NCBI GenBank assembly: GCA_034670405.1
Contig: JAXDDX010000011.1
Coordinates: 3,058,501 to 3,122,500, forward strand
From: Hoplostethus atlanticus
Lineage: Eukaryota > Chordata > Actinopteri > Trachichthyiformes > Trachichthyidae
DNA length: 64,000 nt
Direction of reading: 5' to 3'
Part shown: one piece after another, positions 1 to 12,072 of the stretch
How positions within the stretch are numbered: position 1 is the stretch's first letter
How the letters are laid out: each line of letters starts with the position of its first letter
The notes under the pieces: model-generated
The model's input: only the letters and a program-made list of their open reading frames with translations
Told to the model about the DNA's origin: nothing
Databases searched by the model: none
Made by a program: the position numbers and the translations under genes

Positions 1-122
1 TATCGTGTTATTTTTCACGTTGGGCTCACCAAACCAAATGTAATGCAGTGGCTGCTACGTCAATAAAGTACTAAATCTTAAATCTTGACTATTGGATCAT
101 CCATTATGCCGGTCACTCTTAC

Positions 123-260
123 CCTGAGCTGTTTTATCTTGGCCTGGATGTCACACTCAGAAAAGTGCTCTATGTTGGTGAGCTGCAGGTCCATCTCAGT
201 CAGCCACACCAGGATGCTGTCTCGGGCCGTCTCAAACTCCTCCCTCTGGCTGATAAAGTG
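123..260 (-). CDS. syne1: syne1 exon 81, spectrin rod (last exon in window)
   Basis: It has 46 codons, phase 0 to 0, with acceptor cacgcag and donor GTAAGA. VWLTEMDLQLTNIEHFSE is identical to human. About 680 residues including the KASH anchor should follow to the left of the window. Confidence 0.96.
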
Positions 261-3200
261 CTGCGTGAACAAGAGGGAGAGAGACAACCATGCTTAAATA
301 ATGCATGAACGGTGGGAAATTGGTTACGGATATTACCTTTAATGAATACTGCCTGCAGCAATACTGGAATGAGAGGATTGAGCTAATAGAGTGGAAACAT
401 AGAGGTGCACTATATTCAAACACACAGCTATCTTCTTTCAAACCTCTCAATGCATCACCCCGGCCAGTGTACCTTGAGTCTGCGTAGGATGGAGGCCACC
501 CTCTTCTGCAGGTTGTCCCATCGCCTGTTCCCGTCATGCACCATTTCTCGGAGGCGGCAGGAGGAGTCGGTGCGGTTTTCCCGGGCCAGGCGGCGGTACT
601 GCTTGTTGATCAGCTCCAGCTGGGTCAGGCACTCCTGCACCTGGCGCTGGAACGCCTGCAACACAAACACAGACACACACACAAACACACACAAGTTACA
701 GCTATGAAGAGAATAGACATACTTCGATATATCCACATGGTATTATATTTCCACTCAACACAGAATATTGACTTGATCTATCTATCGGTTTGCTCTAAAT
801 GCCTCTGTGCCAACTTGAGACCCCCTGCACTCAGCTACATGCTGTAATCAGGGGTGTGATAGAGACTTTTAAAAATGTAGCACACTGTAAATCTCCCTTA
901 AGAAATGAGTGGATGTTACATGTCAAAGTCCTGGAAGTCATATCCCTGTGTAATGAACCATTTGACCAGTCAGGCACCAATGCAGAACTGACACCAATGA
1001 CCCAGGCCACGCTAAGCGGCTAGCAGGAATGTGCACGTGCACGGTCATGGTGATGGACTGGAGCATCTGCAGCTGAGCAGACCAGGCACAGACAGGTTTC
1101 AGTAACATGACACCCATCTCTCTCTCTCCATCTCTCCACTACCTTCTAGTGGCTTTGTCTCTGCCTCAGTTCAGTTTGATAGAATTTTCTCACACAGGGG
1201 AATTTAAATGGCCCAATGGGAAAGGTGCAAAAGATGGTTGAATCCTGGTGACCTGAATTTATTTGTTTTTGTCAAATGTTTGAACACTTTTGAACAGTCC
1301 ATCCTCTGATTACCTCCCGCCTCAACATCATCACATTTCAACCGAAAATATATACAAAACACTATCACACTCTCCCTGTGTTCTACTCCACTTTCTTTTT
1401 TTTTGATGATGAATCAGAAACAAACGCACCTCAAACTTCTTCAGCTCCTCTTTAGCGACGGTGTAGAGTACTCCAGAGGAGTTAGGCAGCGCCGCCGTTC
1501 TCTCTGAGGCCTTCAGCCACTCCTCAAACCTGGAGTAATCGTCTAGAAACTTCTGCCACAACCGCCACGTCTCCTCAATCCTGCACACAAATGCAGGTCA
1601 GATATGAGGGAAACGATGTCATACCTAAAACTTTCTTAAACATACAAACAAGCATGCTCTCTTCTTTTCTATGTTCTGTTGTTTTGATTTTATCTGTTGT
1701 TGACTAATGTACTAAGTGTCTTTGAGTATTAAAACTGTGACACAGAGTATTATTATAACTTTTAGTAGTAGTAGTAGTAGTAGCATATAGGACTTGGTTG
1801 ATGCTCAGTATGTGTATATGCATGTGAATACAGTGTACTATGCGATGTTTATCCATAAGCCACTGACTTGAGCCTCCTCTCCATGGACATGGCACAGATG
1901 TTCCTCCAGCGTCGGTCCAGCCCCCTGGTGGCCTGCTGGATGGAGTCGCACTCCGTCTCTGTGGAGCAGGCGTCACAGTCGTGGAGCAGGACTTCACACA
2001 GGTTCAGCACAGACGCCACCCCTGTGCTGTGTTTCTCTATGTCCCTCTGCAGGTCCTGGGGATGATTCAGAATAATACTTAAAAGGTGCTATGTGTAGCA
2101 TTGTGAGTTTCTCAAAATGAAGACCACATTTCCCATAAACCCAGGTTGCTTCCTGTGGTAAATATAATGTGCCTGATGATTCAGATTAAAATGACTTCAT
2201 TGGTCAGCTCACGCAAAGTAACTAGAATTTGCTTTGAGAGGAGGAGGCGGATTGATTGACATCAAAGATGGGATTGGAGCAAAGAAAGAAGGGGCAGAAA
2301 AAGGAAAAAGGACATAGGATGAAAAAAGGGTCAAAAGAAAAAAAATGAAAGACTGAAACTACATCCAGGCTTGCAAAAACAACTTACTCTCTTGCATTGT
2401 TACAAATTGTTTTTGTTAACCAAATACTTGCAGCTTGAGCAGCTTGGTTTATCTGTAGACCACTGCAGTAAGAGCACCGTGGGTCTGGCAAACTGAGTAG
2501 TGAACTCCAGCTATGGAGAGGAAGGAGGTCACTGGGGTCACCAGTCCCGATTTAGACCTGCATCTTGGCAGCAGACATTCAATCTAGCTTAAATCAAACA
2601 GCCAGACACACATGCACGAGTCATACTGTGGCGTCTCTCAATTTGTTGTTCCTACCAACTCAGTTTGACTCATGTTGTGAGTCATGTTCTGTCACCGCTT
2701 ACTATTTACATTTCTTCTGTAATTTAGGTAAACAAAACTACTACATTTTCTGCTTCACATTGGCATCGTCCGCAACTGTTTGTGTGTGGTCCCGCCCACC
2801 TGCTGCTGGTTGAGTTTCCTCTGAATTTCCTGGTCATCACAAGTGTCGTAGACGATGGGCCGGGACAGCTCCGTCTCGATGTGAGCCAGCCAGGAACGCA
2901 GGCTGCTCATGTTCTTATCTAACTGCTGCACCGCCACCAGGGTCTCCCTCAGCTTCTTTACCCTGGGAGGGAAAGAGAGAGAAAGAGAGAGAGTCAGAGC
3001 GAATGCATGTAATTACCATAAACACTAAGACAGACGGAGGACTATCCAGTTCTGCTACACACACACCTTAAAAACAAACCATTTATTTCACTACTCAAAT
3101 ACAGAATATTGCCTCAAGAAAAAGAGCTTAATATTGTGTACTAAGGGACTGTTCTCAGACAAAATTGCTAATAGAACACGTCTCGTTCAGTCAGCATAAG

Positions 3201-6200
3201 AACGTACCATAAAATACAATGTAAATAGGTCTGGGTATCAAAACATACACATCAGTACTGTAGTTATTTTGGACATTGAGAGCAATTTGAAGGCATCACA
3301 AGGAGTTGAAATGTATTGAAAAGCTTGAAATTGTGGGATTCTATTTACAGGTGCAAATAACGCAGAAATAATCAATTACAGAATAAAATACGCTTTCAAT
3401 CAACATAGAGTGATCCTAGACAAAGTGGGGTTTCAAAACTGTTTCGAATCAAAACATTGCAGTAGTGAGTCTGAGGCGATCTGAGGTTCAGATATGGGCT
3501 TGGTGGGAGGTGTCTAAACTTTGCTTGAACCCCACACAACAACTGGGAACCATTTTGGACCTGCGAAGCCTTGACATTTCCAAAAACCTTGTCATTGCAA
3601 TCCATATAATGTTAAAGAGACACCTCAAGATGCAGAAAAACTCTCATTCCAAACCTAATGCATCTATTAGATCCGACCAGCCGGCAAAGCAGTCATGGCC
3701 TCACCCTGCAAAGCAATGCAACTCTCAATGTCTCACCAGAGAGACTTAAGAGCGAAGGCAGGGGCCATAAGTCATGGCGTGCACTAATTAAGGCCAATGT
3801 CTGCTACCAACACACACATTTAGCAGGTCTATGCGACTTTGGAGACCCAGTGTTATTATGAGACTGGACTGCGCTGGTCTAGGGGCAGATGCTGCACAAC
3901 CCAGTGGCGCCATACTGTACATCGGACTGTGCTCTAAATATGGAGCCAGCATCAGAATAACATGCCTTGGAATATGTAAGCCTACTGTGTCTCACATGCA
4001 CATGTACTGTAGGATACAGTAGTTTGGTTGTTTCCATTGTAGGACAATATGCTCCTACTGTATGTATCCTCTTATAATCTTTGCGATTTTACTGAACCAC
4101 AAATTACTCACTGTACACAACCACATCTGGTTAAATAGGAATTGCAAAATTAGTGTTGTAGTACAAGATGGGAGGGCTTTATTGCATCAGGGCAGGTCAA
4201 CTGACTGTCGACTGTCAATCAGAACAGGATGCTATATTGACTGTCAAATACTCATTGTGTTGTATGTAGCATCTGGTATTGCAGGCAGGTTAAAACAAAC
4301 ACTAAAGAATTATTTCCAATTCCTATTTAACCCAGGTCTGGTACATACCTTTTACACACCACATTTTTTCAGTATAGAAATAAATATAAAAAATCTGCCC
4401 TTGACTACAAAGCTAAAATAATAATCTTGCAGTGAAAATGTTAGAGCCCAATATCACAACACAATATAATCTAGCTAAAGTGCATGAGGAAAAACAATGC
4501 ATTATCAGTTTCATTGGCTGCAATCTTCAAGAGAAACAATTCCAGCATAAATTGTCAAGATTGTCCTGCCTGTTGATATCGCAGTCACATTCCGGCAAAT
4601 CCGAGTCCTCGCTTGGGCATCCTGCCATATTGTCCGTCCCTAAATCCAAAACCATGGGGGTGAGGAATTCCCAAAGTCAACGCTAACGTAAGGAAGCGCT
4701 ACTAGCTAGACCCAAACACCCTTCTCTTTCGTCTGAGCGCTCCAAATGGGACTTTCTCTAAGCCCTGTCTATGGAGGGAGGAGGGGAAGGACGTAGGTGC
4801 GGGGTGGCACAAGAGTGACTTATCAACTGTTGCTCTCGAAGGTTAAAAAAAGAGAACCCCAAACAGTGTGTGTGTGTGTGTGTGTCAGTGTGAGTTGTCT
4901 GAGAGTGACATGTGCTGCTGTTACTAAAAGAAGACTTACAGTCAGAGGCATGTGCCACAGAGCTGGCCTGTGGCTGGAATGTCATGCAGCAAATGTGCAT
5001 GGAGGGAGCGCGCATGAACAGCAGCCAAGGTTCCATGCATGTGAGCAAGCAACAAGGAAAGTTTTCCAAAGTTTTCCAAGTGTTCCTCCTCGGTAAGAAA
5101 AAAACAAACTTCCAGAAATTGCAGATTCCTCCACAAAGCTGCAAAATGTTCAAGAGAAACACCGAACTGAACACAGCGACAGACGGACTGAGCTTGTTGT
5201 TTTTCAGTAAATGACGGATATATGGCTGCAGCTGTCTCTATGAGGTCGCTGTCCTCCCCCTTCCTCCCCTCCTCCAGCCCATTCTCAAAGGACAACAGCC
5301 CCGAACAGAGAAAGAGGCAAGTCGTTAGGTCAGTATAAGGCAGGGGTTCGAGTCTGTTCACTTTCAGTTCAATCGGTTCAGGAGGTGGACTTTCTTTAAA
5401 ATCCAACAAATAAACAAAATAAAATGTTCTATTATGAATCAAGTAATTGAGAATGAATCTTACATCATTCATGTGTAATCTTTTAATATCAATTACATTT
5501 TGAACAGGCTGATTTGAAAAAAGAACTGACCCCAACCCTGGTGAGAGGAAGGGGCCAGAGTGCGAACGGAGGGAGAAAGAGACAAAAGAAGAGCGACCGA
5601 GAGGCATAAGGGATTGGATCTCTCTCTCTCTGCGTTTAGTGGCTCCACTAAAGCCAGGAATTCAGGAAATGCCTCGGCGGCATTGTGGGAAAATTAGTTC
5701 CCCACGAGATTGACATGAGGGAAACCATGGTAACGGACTCTGCCTTCAACAATTTAAACGTGATGCACTGACTGAGGCCGCTCTGAAAATTCAGATTTTG
5801 AGGAAGTTACCCTGCAGTTTGGGTTACACTGTTGTATGAAATGAGCTATATATTCTTCTAACTGGTTCCTCACTTTTCTCATCTTGCCTAAAAAGCATTT
5901 TTGTCCCCCTTTATGGGACCCAAACCATCAAACAACAGTTCTCCACGAATGCTACCCCCTCCTCGCCACCCACTCCACCCCCTGGTCTTGACTTGCCCTA
6001 CTTTTCGACTCCACTGAATGAGATCTGTTGAGGTCTATTCTTGCACCTACCTGGCAGCGATGAGGTCCAGCAGGTGTTGCCAGCGCTCGCTGACCTTGCT
6101 GAGTTTGTGCTGGATCTCGGCAGCCTTGTTGTCTTGGCTGGCCCTGGCCAGGCGCTCGCCCATAATCTGCAGCTGCTGCTTGTTCTCCTGGGCTACACTG

Positions 6201-6897
6201 ATCTCCTCCTGGTAGTCCTGGTGGGGAGACACAGAGGAGGTTGAGACAGGGAGGTGTGTATGGTGTGTGTGTGTATGCGTCACAGTCAAGACCAAAGTGA
6301 GCAGAGTGAGTTGAGTGTTTTATCAGTTGCTATGCTGTCTCTTGTGGTAACCAGGAAGGTAGGAAACAATCGGTCTGTCTTGTGTATATGTACCACTGGG
6401 TAGAGGAAATGTGGCTAAGCAATTGTTATTTTTGATCATGATTTTGAACAGATAGGTTGATTTTGAGTCAAAATATCCCAAAAAGTCCAAAATCTGGACT
6501 CAAGACCAGTTTCAAGCACTACATCCCTGGTGTGTGTTCTGCGTACACGTGCTGGTTTGCTTCTGTGTGTGTTTTAAAGTGTATTTACTGTCGTGCGCTG
6601 AAATCACCTTGCGCAGCTTTTCGATCATCTCCTCGATGGTGATGTCTCCATTCTGGGATACCTTGCTCTCCATCTGGGTGAGCCACTCGCACAGCTCCTT
6701 GTTCTTCTCATTGAACACCGCCCACTCATTCAGCTTCTCGCTCACCTGCTGCCTGCGCAGGGAAAGCTGAGGAGGCGGCACAGCATGGAGAGGGGGAATC
6801 GTTGTGGACAGAGCACAAGAGGGAGGGAGACGGGTGAGACGGGTGAGAGCGGATATCTTCTCTGTCTATCGTAGCCAAACACTTCTTCATTAACACA

Positions 6898-6928
<31 letters not shown>

Positions 6929-7674
6929 CTACCTGGTGGCAGACCTCCTCCCACTGGCGCTGCAGCAGCTGGAGGCGTTCCTGTAGGACGGTGAGGTCAT
7001 CTGCACTGACCACGCCCCCCAAGGAGTCCCTCAGCAGGAACAAGGAAGTGAGGTCATCGGTCCAGCTGTCCACGCTGCTCTCTAACTCCTGCACCCACAT
7101 GACAACAACAAAATACAATTTTGTAGGATATACAGAGAAATGATTCATGTCCACAAACGCAAAGGCACACTTGGACTGGCCTCTTAAGAATTCTCTCTCT
7201 CTGAGGCAAAAACATTATTCCCCTGAACATATCAATTTAGTGGAGCGATGAAGAACACGGAAAAGCACCCCGCTAACCGACAGCCACAGTGAAATACAGC
7301 AGAAAAACAGAATGCACTGCACGACTGAAGCTCCACTGTAGCTGCTTTACCCTAGGAAATGATGAGGAAGAGCAAAAAACAACCTACATCAGACCTTCAG
7401 CATAGACACAAGGCAATTGGACCCTTATTATTATAGGAAGGCATGCAATAAAAAGCTCAAGATTCATTCTGAATGTCAAGAATGCAGTATCTTCAGAAAA
7501 CCACGTATTTAAAATGCCAAATTCAAGGTTGCAAGCGGGATAAGGTAACAGAAGCACCTAACCTTGCATCTCTTCCTCCGTCGCTGTGACGGCTTTGCTG
7601 TGCTGTAATGATTTGTGGTCCCGGAGAATGTCTCGATTACGCAACGCTCACAAACACACACACAGAGGCACACA

Positions 7675-7709
<35 letters not shown>

Positions 7710-8251
7710 CAAGGCGAATACGGATGCTCTCACTCTCACATGCACACACACACTCACTCTCTCTCTCTCTTTCTCTCTCTCCCAACCCCCTCTCTCTTTT
7801 CAGCTGATGCTAACACAGCCCTCCTCCTCCTCCCTGAGCAGCTGAGGACATGTCATGCATGAAACATAACTGCATGCAGTGTCCAGCGGCTGAGGCAAAC
7901 CGAGTGGATCCCCACACAACTCAGAGATGATTGGACCACGAGGGACGCTGTGGCTACAAAAAGCATAGAGGCATCTTCTCTGTGAGAGCCACATTGGTAA
8001 TTCTCCACAAAGACTGTGTGTGTGTGTGTGTGAGTGTGAGTGAGTGAGAAAGACCCTGTGACAGAGACCAGGAGTGAGAGAGAGGGACAGAGAGAGAGAA
8101 AGAGCAACCGACTCGAGCAACTCACCCTGCAACGGACTTGCTCTGAGTGTAACTCCTCATGGTGGTCGGGCAGCGCCACAGACAGCTTCCTCTTGAAGGC
8201 CCTCAGCTTCTCCAGTGACGCATCTATGCCCTTCTCACAGCGCTCCCAGTC

Positions 8252-8307
<56 letters not shown>

Positions 8308-8425
8308 GCAGAAATACACACACACAAACTGCAGAGCTACCCAGACTGAGAAGTTGCTATAAATTCTCCCTGCAGTTGCAGCAGTGGTGATTGAGCAAGT
8401 CTGAGCAAGCTGCAGGATACACAAT

Positions 8426-8461
<36 letters not shown>

Positions 8462-10885
8462 GGTCTAGCTAGAAGGCAGTGCAATAACCGCGGCTGAAGC
8501 TGGACCACGTCAATTCTCATATTGTAGACAGATTCCAGTCCACTCAGCTCCGAACCTCCACTGCAACAGCATGAGCCAGAGTGATGCAGCACAAATCCAC
8601 CAGCCAAAGAAGAGAATTAACACAGCTTCAAAACAACAGTGGGAGGTTGTGCTCCAAAGGGCACGGATTACAGCTATATTTAGAGTCTGGCAAACAGTAC
8701 AATTCAGGGTAAAATAAGGGAATATTCGGTAAGAAACGCAGCAACAAAGTAGCATACCTGAAGCAAGAGTCATGGTAAAAGAACACCACAGCAAGACAAG
8801 AATAACTAGGCAGCCACCGAAGCTGCTGTCCAAGTGCAAAGCCAGGACAGCCCCCCCCCCCCCTCCCGCTCTGGGAGGGGGGGGGGGGCAAGGAAGAGAA
8901 AATGAGACAGAGAGGAGCGAGAGAAAAGAGGGAGCCATCTTCTCTACAAAAACAAATAAGCCCCAAAACCCGGATGCTTTTTTTTTAAACTGCGTCACTC
9001 AGTCCTATTCAAAACAGCCTGCAAAATCTACCTCGCTAGAAATCATTCCAGCTCACTGCCCGGTGCCCACAGCCTGCGTGTGTGTGTTTATGTGTGTGTG
9101 TGTTGATGTGTGTGTGTGTTATGTGGGTGTGTGTGTCCTGGGACGACATTTTTTTTTTTTTAATTGTTGTGCATTTTTGACATTTTCTTATCTATGAGTG
9201 AGTATGCGTGCACGTGTTTCAACGATGATTGGCAATTGATCTGAGCACACACTTCTCCCATCTCTCTTCCTTCCCCCTGGCAGGTCTTGAGGTGCACTCT
9301 GGCTGCGATGCATAATTCATTCGATAACTTGGTTCCACACTGCCCTGCATGGACAACCAGGCGGGCTCGTTAGGGCTCGCATGGGTCGATGCCCTTCAGC
9401 TCCCTTCAACTTCACCTTTACACTGCATCATGGTGGAGCCGCTGCTGCTAGCTTAGCATGCCAAAGTGAATCAGCTCAGATGAGGCTATACATCTACCTG
9501 CAACAGTTAGCAGTAAAGTGACGTCCCATAGTAAGAGTGATGCTTTCTCTCAGATGGATGTCAAACTCCAAAATCTCCATAATAAATCATTATAATGGAA
9601 AAAGACCAAACAGCCATCCTCCATAGTCCACACTTATGTATTATGAGTTTATACTGACTTTGAGCAAGCGGTGCAGCTCCCTCTTCTGCTGGTCCAGGCG
9701 GTGGTGGGCGTGCCTCCACCTCTCCTGCATGTCCATGAGCTCCGTCTGCAAGGCGGACTCCGCTCTGGTGTCGGCCGTCAGCAGCAGGCTCCGGCCGGCC
9801 TCCACCGCCAGGATGTAGCCTCCCTGCTGCCTCTGGAGGACTCGCTCCCTCAGCTGGAGGAGCAGAGACAGGGACAGCGGGCACAGGGGGTACAGGTTAG
9901 CTAAGGGAGTCTAAGGTCGGAGACGGGCCGAGGGTTTGCGTAGTAAAGGGATTCAGATTTGGTTGGGTTCATTTAGAGTTCAATTAAGTGCATTACGTAG
10001 ATTTGATGAAATGGGACAATGTAGCATATAAAACCGCTTCCAGTGCAATCAAACAGAGTGGGATTATCAGATGATTCCTGCCAATGGAAACCATCCCCAC
10101 CCTGATTCACCTGTTACATAACTGAATTTAATTTTGACTGGAATTGTGACTGATGTGTCACTAGAGAAGGCCTTCAAAATAAAGGTTCACCTACCTGTAT
10201 CTGATCTAACATGTTTCTGGCCTGCTGCAGGGCCACTGGTTCTCCTGGCTGATGGACATCTGGGTCGCGTGTCACTTCCTGGAGCCATCGCCGCAGCTTC
10301 TCTGCCATCTCCCTGTAGTTCTGCCACTGGTGGACCAGACTGTCAATTATCCCCCTTCGCTGCTGGGCCCGCCTCACCACGCCTTGCCACTGATTGCTCA
10401 GCAAGGCCAGCTTCAGACCGAAGTTATCTCTGTTAGTAGGACAACAGTGAGAATTACAATCATCCATCAAGATTCAAAGTTAAAAGTTAAAAAAAACATA
10501 GAAACAGCAGATATTAGGAGTCTCTCTCTTTAATTGTGAGACGGGAAAGTGTGTGTTCGACGGTGTGTGTGTTTACCTGTCATCCACTTGTCCCTGGTCC
10601 AGCATGCGATGGCCGTCACTGATGATGGAGTAGAGAATCTGCTGTCTGCTGAACATCTCTGCCTGGAACAGCTGCAGATGCACACACACGCACACGCACA
10701 CGCACACACGCACACACACACGCACGCACACACACACACACGCACACGCGCACACACATAAGCACACACATGCACACACACACATACAGATTAATGAGTA
10801 CATCATTGTACGTATGTATACACACAAAAACATCACAAGTACACAATCATACGCATCGTGATTAAGACATACACTGCTATACCAC

Positions 10886-10942
<57 letters not shown>

Positions 10943-12023
10943 CCTGTCCCTCTGACCTCGTGGTCTCTCTGCTGCTGCAGCAGGCTGTGGTAGTTGCCCG
11001 AGATCTCGGCAGCCAGCTTTTGTTCAGTCTGAGACAGGAAGTCCATCCAGGCCTCACACTTCTGCAGGAAGCTCTGCTGTTGGAGCAGCACCGCCTGCAG
11101 TTTACTGGGGAGGGACAGACGGAGGCAAGCGAGAGAAACATAAACAACATGAACATCACAGACGCTCTAACTCTCTGGTCAGACCACTAGCAGATTGACA
11201 GTGATAGGTGCGACATAAGCTGAATAGATATGTGGTAATGGATGTAATGGAGGCTTAAACCTACCTCAATTCTAAAATAAATGAATACTACTTCAAAAAT
11301 ATAGTTTCTTTTATGTCTATTGGTGGTTGTTCATCTTATGGTGATCCCTGACTGTTTACCTATCTAGCGTCGCTATATACAGCTCAGTATGGGGTGTGTA
11401 GGTACCTGAACCTCTCAGTGAGGTGAGCAGAGTGAGCGACCCAGGCTCTGTTGAGGCCCTGCAGGCGTTTAATGTCTCTGTCACTGACCGGCAGTCTGTA
11501 GGCCAGCTCATTGACCCGCTCCAGGTCTGGAGAGACAGACTGCTCAGCTTCAACAGGTGAACCTGGGAACACATTGTCACACGTTTCTTAATAGGGCAGT
11601 CCGTTTTGCGTTTTTCTTATTTACTGCTGAGGTTTTGGTCTGAACAACCTACAGCAGAGGATCTAAGTGTGCAGGTAATTTATCTTTTCTGTAAAAAGTA
11701 CATGAAACATGAAACATTGAAGAATGTACTTTTTGTACCTTGAGTTTCTCCATACACGTCTGGATGACAATGAGCTCCGGTGAGCCGACCGGGTCCGACT
11801 CCTTCAGCACCTCCTCAGCCTCCTCGGCCTGACGGATCAGTTTGTCCAGCTGCTCTGTGAAACCCTCACAGTCCTGAGCTCCAGACTAGGACAAGTGAGA
11901 GAAAGAGGGAAGAAACAGAGAAGAAAGAGAGAAACAATAGAGTGAGATGGTCTCTTTCTTGCTTACCAATCACATTTTTGTACTTTGGGGTTGTATACTA
12001 GGACAGCATGTGTGTTTATTTGT

Positions 12024-12072
<49 letters not shown>

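Larger units (their letters stand above)
2963..6050. other. Intron 76/77 (3.1 kb) hosting the alpha2 start and a MITE
   Basis: One of the largest introns of the window. Besides the alternative exon and the inverted-repeat element annotated separately, it holds AT-rich unique sequence. Long open frames at 4758-5607 look like chance. Confidence 0.7.
8299..9658. other. Intron 72/73, rest of intron
   Basis: It holds a second (CA)n (8429-8458), the C/G hairpin, a GT-rich patch near 9075-9140 and two poly-A/T runs. No coding signal. Confidence 0.65.

Noticed and set aside
4942-5607. 221-codon open frame on the minus strand in the alpha2 intron
   Set aside because: No recognisable domain, low-complexity composition, and it overlaps other chance frames; no splice context.
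7509-8424. Several open frames rich in THTHTH or VCVCVC on both strands
   Set aside because: They are translations of CA/GT microsatellites, as are similar frames near 10.6, 10.9, 46.1, 50.8, 52.1 and 59.3 kb.
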